Positions 45,801 to 54,781 of a DNA stretch of 64,000 nt are shown here, in pieces. Both the position numbers and the translations under genes were made by a program. The number at the start of each line of letters is the position of its first letter. Position 1 is the first letter of the stretch. Where the stretch lies: contig NZ_AUIK01000029.1 of NCBI RefSeq assembly GCF_000423665.1, positions 1 through 64,000 on the forward strand, written 5' to 3'. The notes beneath the pieces were generated by a model. That model was not told the DNA's origin. It saw only the letters and a program-made list of their open reading frames with translations, and did not search any database. The DNA is from Solirubrobacter soli DSM 22325. Lineage in GTDB: Bacteria > Actinomycetota > Thermoleophilia > Solirubrobacterales > Solirubrobacteraceae.

Positions 45801-47684
45801 CGGGCGAGCTTCGACATCCCGGTCGACCCCGGCACGGTGACGGGCCAGAACTTCACCCTCACCCCCGACGGCGGCGCCCCGATCGCCGCGACCATCACCT
45901 ATGACGCCGCCGCCCGCAAGGCGATCCTGACGCCGCTCGCGGCGTTGGCGCCCGGCACGCACTTCACGGCGACGCTGACGACGGGCATCCGCACGACCAC
46001 GGGCGAACCGCTGCCCGTCACGCGGACGTGGGGCTTCACCACGGCCAACTGCCCGTGCAACCTGCTGACCTACCAGACCCCGGACTGGAGCGGCCCGGTG
46101 CAGGACTTCCGCTCCGGCCCCGGCCCGTTCACCTACGAGCTCGGTCAGAAGATCCAGGTGACCAGCACCTCGCAGCTGCTGGCCCTGCGTTTCTACAAGC
46201 ACTCGACGGAGACCGGGACGCACGTCGGGCGCGTGTGGAACAGCGCGGGCGCGGTGGTCGCGTCGGTGACGTTCCAGAACGAGACCACGGCGGGCTGGCA
46301 GCGTCAGGCCCTGACCGTGCCGCTGACCCTGCAGACGGGCCAGACGTACACGATCTCGGTCAGCTTCAACAACACGTACGTCCGCACCTACGGCGGGCTG
46401 GCCAGCCAGCTCACCAGCGGGCCGCTGCGCAGCGTGGCCGACGGCCACAACGGGGTCTACAACCCCACCGCGGGCCAGTTCCCGAACCAGGACTACCAGA
46501 GCTCGAACTACTTCGTCGACGGCGTGGTGCGTCTGCCCAGCGTCCCGACGAACGCGCCGGCGGTGGCGTCGCGCACGCCGCTCAGCGGCGCGACCGGCGT
46601 GTCGATCGACTCCGACGTCACGGCGACGTTCGCCGGCCGTCTGGACCCGTCGACCCTGCGGGCGACGACGTTCACCCTGACCGACGCCGGCGGGCACTCC
46701 GTCCCGGCCACGGTGAGCTACGACGACGACACGCAGACCGCGACGCTCGATCCCACGTCCGCGCTGGACAAGGGCACGAGCTACACCGCGCGCCTGACCA
46801 CGGGCATCAAGTCCGAGGACGAGACGCCGCTGGCGTCCGCGATCACGTGGACGTTCACGACGATCCCGCCCGCGGCTCCCGTGGTCACGCAGACCTCGCC
46901 GGTGCAGAGCGCGGCGAACCTGTCGACCTCGACCGAGGTCACCGCGACGTTCGACCAGGCGATGTCCGCGAGCTCGATCACCAGCTCGAGCTTCCGCCTG
47001 AAGGCGCCGGGCGGCGACGTCGTCCCGGCGACGGTGGATTACGAGCCGCTCACCCGCACCGCGACGCTGACGCCGACCGACCCGCTGAGCGCGTCGACGA
47101 CGTACACGGCGGAGCTGACGAGCGACGTCAAGAGCTCGGTCAACCTCTCGCTGGCCGCGCAGTCATGGACGTTCACGACCTCGCACTGCCCCTGCAGCCT
47201 GTTCGACAACGTCCCGCTGATGCCGCAGTACAGCGGCCTCTCGACCGCCAACGGCCGTCCGGCCGCGGGTGGCCCGTGGTCGCTGGAGATGGGCGTCAAG
47301 GTGCAGGTCTCCCAGCCCGCGCACCTGACGGCCGTCCGCTTCTTCAAGGACACCGCGGAAACGGGGAGCCACATGGCACGTGTCTGGACCGCTGACGGCA
47401 CACTGCTCGCCAGCGTCGCGTTCGGCACTGAGACCGGCTCGGGTTGGCAGGAAGCCCAGCTGCCCGTCTCGCTGCCGCTGACCCCCGGCCAGCCGTACAC
47501 GGTCTCGGTCGGGATGAACAACACCTTCACGATGTCGACGTACGCGTTCGTTTCGCCGCTCGTGAACGGTCCGCTCTCGAGCGTGGCGGATGGTCAGAAC
47601 GGGGTCTACGGCGATGCGGCGGGTGCGTTCCCGACGCAGAACTGGGGCTCGAGCAACTACGGCATCGACGCAGTGGTGAAGTGA
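42882..47684 (+). CDS. Giant secreted protein: DMFase-beta-like module, Ig and DUF4082 repeats
   Basis: 1600 residues. Signal peptide about 1-37; Fn3-like 40-127; a large module (about 130-620) resembling the N,N-dimethylformamidase beta-subunit C-terminal family, with HKVFISGAHDEYWTQAMRD and FFLGANAMYWKVRYE; four Big_5 Ig-like units (630-1055); DUF4082 (1056-1221, opening CPCNLL); two Big_5 units; a second DUF4082 at the end. Preceded by AGGAGGAG and coupled to the upstream gene. No sortase or anchor signal. The enzyme chemistry is unknown; a wall, sugar-polymer or surface role is inferred from the locus. Confidence 0.88.
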   Translation: MNVGPRSRSARLTARLGAFAAIAALVAAISASAPQAAGIPPTPAGTAGIALDGKVALSWKASSGATSYAVFRGTSAAAINTQISPSGLTATSYTDTSAANNTTYFYAVKAVSDEGSSAASQIAKVTPKSASCSTGNAVVKENCFPGTTAWKTTDNSPAYPDGIEGFTSAPSVNAGASVDVRVESKAETSYHVDIYRTGWYGGTQGRLIGSIQGLVGDAPQGCAGSAGTDPTGLIECADWPVSFTLTTGADWTSGVYLLKLIRDDNGNHSDVLLVVRNDGSDSDVLYHVPTNTYLAYNNWFGKSLYTAQSDGPTTVTGANRAAKVSFDKPFVQSTGDYRSHDFYLRTDVAAVGWLESQGYDATYTDSTNFDADGAQLQDHKVFISGAHDEYWTQAMRDAALQARNHGTSLFFLGANAMYWKVRYEASPTSGVARRVMVTYKTIESGPVDPSGTSTSTYRDPAGPNQPENALIGQQYIGDNSAQAFPLRVSAAQGKNRVWRYTSLAGQADGASANVGTQLVGWEWDAPFDNGLQPAGLQSIAASPVQGNLVLNNGAAYTFGSATQQSTIYTAASGAKVFSTGTNNWFRGLALNVDGDGEPNSKIQQATMNVLSDMDVHPTTPTSGMVEDTTGAPAVSSTTPANGSSGASLTANIDIKFDRELDPSTIDSSDVTLTENGGGTVTGTLSWDAASKTLTFDPDETLEPFTGYTVTVGTGVKSWTGAAPAAPTVFSYTAGQGTPPQIVAKTPAASATAVPSDTTITAKFDRRLDASTVTTSTFSVRPTAGGAAVPAAVSYDNATRTVTLTPTSRLTESTNYTVTATTGIQANGDGTPMAAQVTWAFATNQNLKVTSTWPTSGATGISPLAAVRATFSRPIQAGGLPSGAVELRTAGGTLVPATVSYDATDRTATLVPNAELSVGATYEADVSGVHAADGAPLDAATWTITTAASPPPAAELTGTFPADAAVGVAPGATVRASFDIPVDPGTVTGQNFTLTPDGGAPIAATITYDAAARKAILTPLAALAPGTHFTATLTTGIRTTTGEPLPVTRTWGFTTANCPCNLLTYQTPDWSGPVQDFRSGPGPFTYELGQKIQVTSTSQLLALRFYKHSTETGTHVGRVWNSAGAVVASVTFQNETTAGWQRQALTVPLTLQTGQTYTISVSFNNTYVRTYGGLASQLTSGPLRSVADGHNGVYNPTAGQFPNQDYQSSNYFVDGVVRLPSVPTNAPAVASRTPLSGATGVSIDSDVTATFAGRLDPSTLRATTFTLTDAGGHSVPATVSYDDDTQTATLDPTSALDKGTSYTARLTTGIKSEDETPLASAITWTFTTIPPAAPVVTQTSPVQSAANLSTSTEVTATFDQAMSASSITSSSFRLKAPGGDVVPATVDYEPLTRTATLTPTDPLSASTTYTAELTSDVKSSVNLSLAAQSWTFTTSHCPCSLFDNVPLMPQYSGLSTANGRPAAGGPWSLEMGVKVQVSQPAHLTAVRFFKDTAETGSHMARVWTADGTLLASVAFGTETGSGWQEAQLPVSLPLTPGQPYTVSVGMNNTFTMSTYAFVSPLVNGPLSSVADGQNGVYGDAAGAFPTQNWGSSNYGIDAVVK

Positions 47685-50600
47685 TGCGACGCCTCCTCGT
47701 GACGCTCGTCGCCTTCTTCGCGGTGGCGATCACGGCTCCGGCCGTGGCCGCCGCCGCGCCTCCGACGGGCGTCACGGGGATGGCGCTCGACGGACGCGTC
47801 GAGATCTCCTGGCAACCCGTGGCCGGGGCGACCGGCTACAAGGTCTACCGGGGCGCCACCGCGACGACGGTGACCACCCCGTTGATGGGCAGCCCGATGA
47901 CGCCCGTCGACCCGCTGGCGCCGGCGTCGTTCACCGACATCGGCCCCGCCAATGGCACCACGTACTACTACGCCGTCCGCGCGATCGTGAGCGGCGTCGA
48001 GTCGGCCAACTCGCGCGTCGTGCAGGCCACGCCGAAGGCGGCGACCTGCACCGGCGCCAACGTCGTCGTGCGCGAGAACTGCCTGCCCGGCAACACCGGG
48101 TGGGAGGTCGGCTACGGCGGCCAGCCGAACATCTACGCCTACGCGACCGCCTCGAGCATCGACCACGGCGGCTCGGTCGACATCAAGGTCTCCGCCCCGG
48201 GCACGTCCTCGGTCGACATGTTCATCTACCGCAGCGGCTACTACGGCGGGACCGGCGCGCGGCTGTTCGCGATGATCCCGAGCGTTCCCGTGTCGTCGCA
48301 GCCGGGCTGCACGAGCGACACGAACATGGGCCTCTACGACTGCTCGGCGTGGCACGTCGACCAGACGATCACGACCAGCGCGAACTGGCCGTCGGGCGTC
48401 TACCTGATCCGCGTCGCGCGCAACGACACCCACGAGGACACGCACGCCCTCGTGGTCGTCCGCGACGACGAGCGCCACTCCGACGTGCTCTACGGCGTGC
48501 CCGACACGACCTACCAGGCCTACAACTCCTACGGCGGCAAGTCGCTGTACCCGCACAACTCGACGTCGGTGACGACCGTCACCGGCACCGGCCGCGCGGC
48601 CAAGGTCTCCTTCGACCGCCCATACAACAACCAGCACGACGGCGTGGGCAAGGACTGGTACACGTTCAGCGACTACGCGTCGGTGTCGTGGCTGGAGCGG
48701 ATGGGCTACGACATCTCCTACGAAGCCGTCTCGAACCTCGAGGTCGCCGGCTCCGAGGTCCGCGACCATCGCGTGTTCATCTCCGGCGCGCACGACGAGT
48801 ACTACTCGGCGGCGATGCGCACGGCCCTCGAGCAGGCCCGCGACGCCGGCACGCGCCTGTTCTTCACCGGCGCCAACGAGGTCTACTGGAAGGTCCGCTT
48901 CGAGCCCAGCATCGTGTCGGGCGCGGCTAGGCGCACGCTCGTGTCCTACAAGACCGCGCAGAGCGGTCCGGCGGACCCGAGCGGGATCTCGACCAGCACC
49001 TGGCGCGACCCGGCCGGCCCGAACAAGCCTGAGAACTCCCTGACCGGCGGCATGTACGTCGGCCAGGAGGCCTACACCTACTTCCCGCTGAAGGTCACCT
49101 CGGCGCAGGGGAAGGACCGCATCTGGCGCTACACGGGCCTCGACACGCAGGCGAACGGCGCCACCGCGACGGTCGGCACCTCGCTGATCGGCCACGAGTG
49201 GGACGCGCGCGTCAGCAACGGGCTCGAACCGCCCGGGATCGTGACGCTCTCGGCCTCCCCCGCATCCGGCGACATCCTCCAGGACAACGGCGGCGTCTGG
49301 GCGCGCGGCTCGACGAACTCGAACATGAGCAAGTACACGGCGGCCAGCGGCGCGCTGGTGGTCTCGACCGGCACCAACCACTGGAACTGGGGCCTCGGGA
49401 TCAACAACCGCAACGAGGGCGAGCCCAACGCCAAGATCCAGCAGGCGACGACGAACATCCTCGTCGACATGGGCGTCTACCCCGAGACGCCGATGTCCGG
49501 CATGGTGCTCGACGACCCGACGATGCCGCCGCTGGTCACGCAGAAGCTGCCCGCGCCCAACGTCACGGGCGTCGACATCGGCACGACGGTCAAGGCCGTC
49601 TTCTCACGGCCGATGAACGGCGCGACGATCACGTCGGGCTCGTTCACGCTGACCGGCCCCGGCACGACCTCGGTGCCGGCGACGGTGAGCTACGACGGCG
49701 TGTCGCTGACCGCGACGCTCACGCCCTCCTCCCCGCTGGCGCTCAACACCACCTACACGGCGACGCTGAGCACGGCGGTGGCGGCGGCGAACGGGATCGC
49801 GCTCGGCGCGCCCGTCACGTGGAGCTTCACCACGCGTCCGCCCGACACGACCAAGCCCTCGGTCGCCATGACCGCGCCGGCCGACGGCGCGACGCTGCTC
49901 GGCAGCGCCAACCTGACGGCCGCGGCGTCCGACGACACCGCCGTCGCGGGCGTGCAGTTCAAGCTCGACGGCGACAACCTCGGCTCCGAGGACACGTCGG
50001 CGCCGTACGCCTACACCTGGGCGCTGGCCGGCGTGCCGGCGGGCCCGCACACGCTGACCGCGGTCGCGCGTGACACGTCCGGCAACACGCAGACGTCCGC
50101 GCCGGTCAACGTCACCGTCGACCCGACCGGGCTGGTCGCCGCCTACGGCTTCGAGGAGGCGACCGGGACCACCGTGACCGACTCCTCCGGCAAGGGCAAC
50201 ACCGGCACGCTCGTCAACGGCCCCGTGCGGGCGACGACGGGCAAGTTCGGCAAGACGATCACGTTCGATGGCTCGAACGACTACGTCAACGTGCCGGACG
50301 CGAACTCGCTCGACCTCACCAACGCGCTGACGATGGAGGCGTGGGTCAACCTCGCGACCGCCGGCGGCGCCGCGTGGCGGACGGTCCTGATGAAGGAGCA
50401 GTCCGGCGGCCTCGCGTACGGCATGTACGCCAACACCGACAACAACCGGCCGAGCGGGCACGTCTACACGAGCTCAGAGGTCGACACGCGCGGGACCGCC
50501 CAGGTCGCCGCCAACACGTGGACGCATCTCGCCACGACCTACGACGGCACCACGCTGCGGTACTACGTCAACGGCGTGCAGACGTCCTCCAAGGCCGTGA

Positions 50601-52279
50601 CCGGCAACATCGTCAACTCGACGTCGGCGCTGCGGATCGGCGGCAACTCGGTCTGGGGCGAGTACCTGAGCGGCCGGATCGACGAGGTCCGGATCTACCG
50701 GCGGGTGCTGTCGGCGGCCGAGATCACGACCGACATGAACACGCCGGTCGTGCCGTCGGACTCCGTGCCCCCGAGCGCGCCCGGGACGCCGACCGCGACC
50801 GGGTCGCTGGCGAAGGTCGCGCTGAGCTGGACGGCGGCCACGGACAACGTGGGCGTCGACCACTACAACGTCTACCGCTCGACGACGTCGGGCTTCACGC
50901 CCGCGGTGGGGAACCGGATCGCGACGCCGGCCGGCCTGAGCTACAACGACACGCCGCTGGCCGCGGGGACGTACTACTACCGCGTCAGCGCGGTGGACGC
51001 GGTCGGCAACGAGGGCCCGTTCTCGCCGCAGGTCCAGGGCGACGCGCTGGCGGACTCGACGCCGCCGACGACGCCCGGCTCGCCGGCCGCGGCGGGCGCG
51101 CTCGGGAAGGTGACGGTCAGCTGGACGGCGTCGACGGACAACGTCGGCGTGGACCACTACAACGTCTACCGCTCGATCACGGACGGCTTCACGCCGGCCG
51201 CGGGCAACCGGATCGGCTCGCCGACCGGGCTGTCGCTGGTCGACCAGCCGCTGGCCGCGGGGCAGTACTTCTACCGCGTGACCGCGGTCGACGCGATCGG
51301 CAACGAGAGCGCCCCGACCGCCCAGTTCTCCGGCACCGCCACCGCCGACACGACCGCGCCGACCGTGAGCCTCACCGCGCCCGCCGCGGGCACGGTGTCC
51401 GGCTCGGTGACCGTCACGGCGACCGCGTCGGACAACGTGGGCGTCGCGGGTGTGACGTTGAAGGTCGACGGGGCGGCGCTCGGCACCGAGCTCACCGCTT
51501 CGCCCTACACCCGCGCGTGGGACACGTTCACCGTGGCGAACGGCTCGCACACGCTGACCGCGACCGCGCGCGACGCGGCGGGCAACTCGACGACGTCGGC
51601 CCCCGTGGTCGTCACCGTCAACAACCTGCCGCCGGACACGTCCGGCCTGGTCGGCGCGTACGGCTTCGAGGAGGCGAGCGGCACGACCGCGACCGACTCG
51701 TCGTCGGCGGGCAACACGGGGACGATGAACGCGGGCGTGACCCGTGCCGCGGGCGCCGGCAAGTTCGGCTCCGCGCTGACGTTCAACGGCACCAGCGGCA
51801 TGATCAGCATCCCCGACGCGAACTCGCTCGACTTCACGACGGCGATGACGATCGAGGCGTGGGTGAACCCGACGACCGCCGGCGGCAGCGCCTGGCGGAC
51901 CGCCGTGCTCAAGGAGCAGCCGGGCGCGCTCGTGTACGCGCTGTACGCGAACATGGACGCGAGCCGGCCTTCCTTCCACGGCTTCACGTCGTCCGAGTTC
52001 GACACCCGCGGCACCGCTGCCGTCCCCGCCAACACCTGGACGCATCTCGCGGGTGTGTTCGACGGGCTGACGCTGCGGCTCTTCGTCAACGGCGTGCAGG
52101 TCTCGAGCACGGCGATGACCGGGTCGTTGACGACGTCGACGGGCGCGCTGCGGATCGGCGGCAACTCGATCTGGCCCGAGTGGTTCGCGGGCAAGATCGA
52201 CGAGGTCCGGCTCTACAACCGCGCGCTTTCGGCGGGCGAGATCCAGACGGATATGAACCGCGCGGTGGTGGGCTCATAA
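47684..52279 (+). CDS. Giant secreted paralogue: DMFase-beta-like module, Ig, LamG and Fn3 domains
   Basis: 1531 residues, coupled as TGATG to its paralogue. Signal peptide about 1-26; Fn3-like 30-115; DMFase-beta-like 118-605 sharing HRVFISGAHDEYYSAAMR and FFTGANEVYWKVRFE; Big_5 (612-715); Ig-like (723-810); LamG (815-1020, GLVAAYGFEEATGTTVTDSS); two Fn3 (about 1026-1222); Ig-like; a second LamG to the end. The first 600 residues are a clear duplicate of the upstream gene, but the carbohydrate-binding-type tail differs, suggesting two targets for one catalytic or structural head. Confidence 0.88.
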   Translation: MRRLLVTLVAFFAVAITAPAVAAAAPPTGVTGMALDGRVEISWQPVAGATGYKVYRGATATTVTTPLMGSPMTPVDPLAPASFTDIGPANGTTYYYAVRAIVSGVESANSRVVQATPKAATCTGANVVVRENCLPGNTGWEVGYGGQPNIYAYATASSIDHGGSVDIKVSAPGTSSVDMFIYRSGYYGGTGARLFAMIPSVPVSSQPGCTSDTNMGLYDCSAWHVDQTITTSANWPSGVYLIRVARNDTHEDTHALVVVRDDERHSDVLYGVPDTTYQAYNSYGGKSLYPHNSTSVTTVTGTGRAAKVSFDRPYNNQHDGVGKDWYTFSDYASVSWLERMGYDISYEAVSNLEVAGSEVRDHRVFISGAHDEYYSAAMRTALEQARDAGTRLFFTGANEVYWKVRFEPSIVSGAARRTLVSYKTAQSGPADPSGISTSTWRDPAGPNKPENSLTGGMYVGQEAYTYFPLKVTSAQGKDRIWRYTGLDTQANGATATVGTSLIGHEWDARVSNGLEPPGIVTLSASPASGDILQDNGGVWARGSTNSNMSKYTAASGALVVSTGTNHWNWGLGINNRNEGEPNAKIQQATTNILVDMGVYPETPMSGMVLDDPTMPPLVTQKLPAPNVTGVDIGTTVKAVFSRPMNGATITSGSFTLTGPGTTSVPATVSYDGVSLTATLTPSSPLALNTTYTATLSTAVAAANGIALGAPVTWSFTTRPPDTTKPSVAMTAPADGATLLGSANLTAAASDDTAVAGVQFKLDGDNLGSEDTSAPYAYTWALAGVPAGPHTLTAVARDTSGNTQTSAPVNVTVDPTGLVAAYGFEEATGTTVTDSSGKGNTGTLVNGPVRATTGKFGKTITFDGSNDYVNVPDANSLDLTNALTMEAWVNLATAGGAAWRTVLMKEQSGGLAYGMYANTDNNRPSGHVYTSSEVDTRGTAQVAANTWTHLATTYDGTTLRYYVNGVQTSSKAVTGNIVNSTSALRIGGNSVWGEYLSGRIDEVRIYRRVLSAAEITTDMNTPVVPSDSVPPSAPGTPTATGSLAKVALSWTAATDNVGVDHYNVYRSTTSGFTPAVGNRIATPAGLSYNDTPLAAGTYYYRVSAVDAVGNEGPFSPQVQGDALADSTPPTTPGSPAAAGALGKVTVSWTASTDNVGVDHYNVYRSITDGFTPAAGNRIGSPTGLSLVDQPLAAGQYFYRVTAVDAIGNESAPTAQFSGTATADTTAPTVSLTAPAAGTVSGSVTVTATASDNVGVAGVTLKVDGAALGTELTASPYTRAWDTFTVANGSHTLTATARDAAGNSTTSAPVVVTVNNLPPDTSGLVGAYGFEEASGTTATDSSSAGNTGTMNAGVTRAAGAGKFGSALTFNGTSGMISIPDANSLDFTTAMTIEAWVNPTTAGGSAWRTAVLKEQPGALVYALYANMDASRPSFHGFTSSEFDTRGTAAVPANTWTHLAGVFDGLTLRLFVNGVQVSSTAMTGSLTTSTGALRIGGNSIWPEWFAGKIDEVRLYNRALSAGEIQTDMNRAVVGS

Positions 52280-52298
52280 AGCCATCTACGGGGGGTTA

Positions 52299-52335
52299 GG
52301 AACGGCCCTGGACGATGGTCCAGGGTGCCCGTTCC
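52299..52335. terminator. Strong two-part stem-loop after the giant genes
   Basis: Inner stem CCCTGGAC (52306-52313) pairs with GTCCAGGG (52318-52325) around GATG; outer arms GGAACGG (52299-52305) and CCGTTCC (52329-52335) extend it with a 3-base bulge. It lies 20 bases after the stop and before the Wzz-like gene, so it could stop or attenuate the long message. Confidence 0.65.
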
Positions 52336-52365
52336 GGCCCCCCTAGTCCGCCTACGATCAACGCC

Positions 52366-53220
52366 ATGAACCTTCGTCGTCACCTGAACGTGCTGCGGCG
52401 CTTCCGCGTCATCGTCGCGGGCGGCGTCATTCTCGGAATCGCGCTGGGCACCCTTGCCATCTTCAAGGTCTCCACCAGTGGCCTGGAGTGGCGTTCCACG
52501 CAGACGTACCAGAGCACCTCGACGCTCAACGTCACCCAGCACGGGTTCCCGGACGGACGCGTCATCCTCGCCGACTCCAACGCCGCCGACCCGAACTCGC
52601 CGGCGGAGGTTCAGAAGGCCAAGTCCAGCGACCAGTTCGCCGACCCGGGCCGCTTCGCCAACCTCGCGATCACGTACGCGTACTACGCGCAGAGCGACGC
52701 GGTGCGCAAGCTGATCCAGCCGACCCCGGACCCGGAGCAGGTGACGATCACCCCCGTGCCCGCCGGCTGGAACACGAGCGCCACGCTGCCGCTGCTGACG
52801 CTGCAGACGATGTCGGAGAACCCGGACGCCGCCAAGAAGCTCAATCAGTCGGTGATCACCGCGCTGCGCGGCTACATCGAGAGCGAGCAGGCGCGCAACA
52901 ACATCCCGCCGGACAACCGCGTGCGGATCGACATCCTCACCCCGCCGAGCAAGGCCGCGGTGCTGATCGGGCACTCCAAGACGCCCGCGATCATCGCCTT
53001 CATCCTCGTGATGGCCGCCACGTTCGCCCTGGCCTACGTGCTCGACAACCTGTACCCGCCCAAGAGCGGCGTCGCGGACGACTACGTGCCGCTCGAGAGC
53101 GCGCCGGTGGCCACGATGCCGCACGCCGCCGCGGATCTCCCGCACGTGCCCGCCACGCCGTCCGCGCCGCTGACGGGCGGATGGTCGTCGCCGCCGTCCT
53201 CGTCGCGCCGCGCCAGCTAG
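52366..53220 (+). CDS. Wzz-like chain-length/polysaccharide co-polymerase protein
   Basis: A 284-residue protein with a membrane helix near each end (IVAGGVILGIALGTLAIF and TPAIIAFILVMAATFALAYVL) enclosing an extracellular region (about 50-205), the layout of Wzz/CapA-type proteins that set polymer length. It lacks an attached tyrosine kinase. ATG 52366 (MNLRRHLNVLRRFR) is chosen; an upstream frame start would lie inside the terminator hairpin. Confidence 0.85.
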   Translation: MNLRRHLNVLRRFRVIVAGGVILGIALGTLAIFKVSTSGLEWRSTQTYQSTSTLNVTQHGFPDGRVILADSNAADPNSPAEVQKAKSSDQFADPGRFANLAITYAYYAQSDAVRKLIQPTPDPEQVTITPVPAGWNTSATLPLLTLQTMSENPDAAKKLNQSVITALRGYIESEQARNNIPPDNRVRIDILTPPSKAAVLIGHSKTPAIIAFILVMAATFALAYVLDNLYPPKSGVADDYVPLESAPVATMPHAAADLPHVPATPSAPLTGGWSSPPSSSRRAS

Positions 53221-53236
53221 AGGCGGGGCTCCGGCC

Positions 53237-54781
53237 GTGGCCGCCGTCGACGCCGGACCGAGCCCCGCGCTCGCTCCGGTCCCCCGTCGCGCGTATCTGA
53301 TCTCACTGCTGCTGGCGGCGATCATGCTCGCCGCCGCGATCCTGGACCTGCGACCCACCTACTGGGTCGCGGGGATCAGCGGCGTGCTGCTCCTGATGGC
53401 CACGTACCGCTGGTTCACCCAGTGGCACGTGATGGTCGGGGGGATCTTCCTGATCGTCCTGTGGGTGCCGATCGGGCGCTACGGGCTCCCGATCACGCTG
53501 CCCTTCCAGCTCGAGCCCTACCGGGCGATGGTGGGCGTGGTCGCGATCGCCTGGGTCACGACGATGCTCGCCGAGCCGAAGAAGCTGCCGCTGCGGCCAT
53601 CCGGCCTGCGCGGGCCACTGCTGTTCCTGTGGATCGTGATCGCCGCCGGCGTCGCCTCCAACATCGGCACGATCCAGGCCCGCGGCGTGATGATGGACGT
53701 GCTCTTCAAGATCTCGTTCCTCGCCAGCTACATCGTCGTGATGCTGCTGATCGGCAACGTGATCCGCACCCGCCAGGACATCGACCGCGCCATCAAGATC
53801 CTGATGTTCGGCGGCGCCGTCGTCGGCTTCTTCACGCTCGTCGAGAACAAGACCGGCTTCAACGTCTTCAATCACCTCCAGCAGGTGATCCCGATCTTCC
53901 GGTTCGACCCCTCGCAGGTGCCGACCTACCTCGAGCAGCGCGGCAGCGGCAACCGCGTGATGGCGTCCGCGCAGCATCCGATCGCGCTCGGCACCGCCCT
54001 CGCGACGCTGCTCCCGCTCGGGCTCTACCTCGGCTTCCGCACCAAGAGCTACTTCTGGTGGGGCTGCGTGGGCATGATCGCGCTCGGCGTGCTCACCACG
54101 GTCGCCCGCACGGCGATCCTGATGCTCATCGTCGAGGCGATCACCCTCGCCTGCCTGAAGCCCGCGACCGTCAAGCGGCTCTGGTGGGCGATCCTCCCAT
54201 TCGTGCTGGTGGTGAACATCGCCGTGCCCTCGACCCTCGGCACCATCAAGGCGTCGTTCTTCCCCGAGGGCGGTCTCGTGGCCCAGCAGAACACCAACCC
54301 CGGCGGCGACGCCTCCAACCGCGTCTCCGACATCGGCCCCTCGCTGCACGAGGCCAAGGCGACCCCGTTCTTCGGCCAAGGCTGGGGCACCCGCGTGCCC
54401 GCCAAACTCGACCCCGCAAAGACCCGCCGCTACCTCGACGACCAGTGGCTCGGGCTCGTCCTGGAGGCCGGCTATTTCGGCTTCATCGCCTTCATCTGGT
54501 TCTTCGGACGCAACGTCCGGCTGCTCGGAGGTGCAGCCCTGCGCGATCAGTCGTCGCACGGCTGGCTGCTCGCCGGCCTCGCGGCCTCGATCTTCGGGTT
54601 CGCGATCGGCATGGCGACCTACGACGCGTTCGGCTTCCCTCAGGCGACCCTGCTCATGTACATCATGTGCGGCCTCGGCATCGCCGCGCGCCGGCTCCCG
54701 GCGCTGGACGACAACCCGGGCGGCGCGAAGCCGAAGGCCGAGAAGGCCGCCCCGCAGCTCGAGTTGCTGGCGACGCGCTGA
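53237..54781 (+). CDS. O-antigen polymerase/ligase-like membrane protein (Wzy/WaaL type)
   Basis: A 514-residue polytopic protein with about twelve helices and a large outside loop (about 350-400: NTNPGGDASNRVSDIGPSLHEAKATPFFGQGWGTR) typical of Wzy_C proteins. It would polymerise flipped repeat units in partnership with the Wzz-like protein 16 bases upstream. GTG start preceded by GAGGCGGGG. Its stop directly abuts that of the convergent lipase-like gene. Confidence 0.9.
   Translation: MAAVDAGPSPALAPVPRRAYLISLLLAAIMLAAAILDLRPTYWVAGISGVLLLMATYRWFTQWHVMVGGIFLIVLWVPIGRYGLPITLPFQLEPYRAMVGVVAIAWVTTMLAEPKKLPLRPSGLRGPLLFLWIVIAAGVASNIGTIQARGVMMDVLFKISFLASYIVVMLLIGNVIRTRQDIDRAIKILMFGGAVVGFFTLVENKTGFNVFNHLQQVIPIFRFDPSQVPTYLEQRGSGNRVMASAQHPIALGTALATLLPLGLYLGFRTKSYFWWGCVGMIALGVLTTVARTAILMLIVEAITLACLKPATVKRLWWAILPFVLVVNIAVPSTLGTIKASFFPEGGLVAQQNTNPGGDASNRVSDIGPSLHEAKATPFFGQGWGTRVPAKLDPAKTRRYLDDQWLGLVLEAGYFGFIAFIWFFGRNVRLLGGAALRDQSSHGWLLAGLAASIFGFAIGMATYDAFGFPQATLLMYIMCGLGIAARRLPALDDNPGGAKPKAEKAAPQLELLATR

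Noticed and set aside
43104-46697. 1197-residue antisense open frame
   Set aside because: It mirrors the codon pattern of the sense giant gene, whose modules are recognisable; the antisense product is Arg/Val/Gly-rich without domains.
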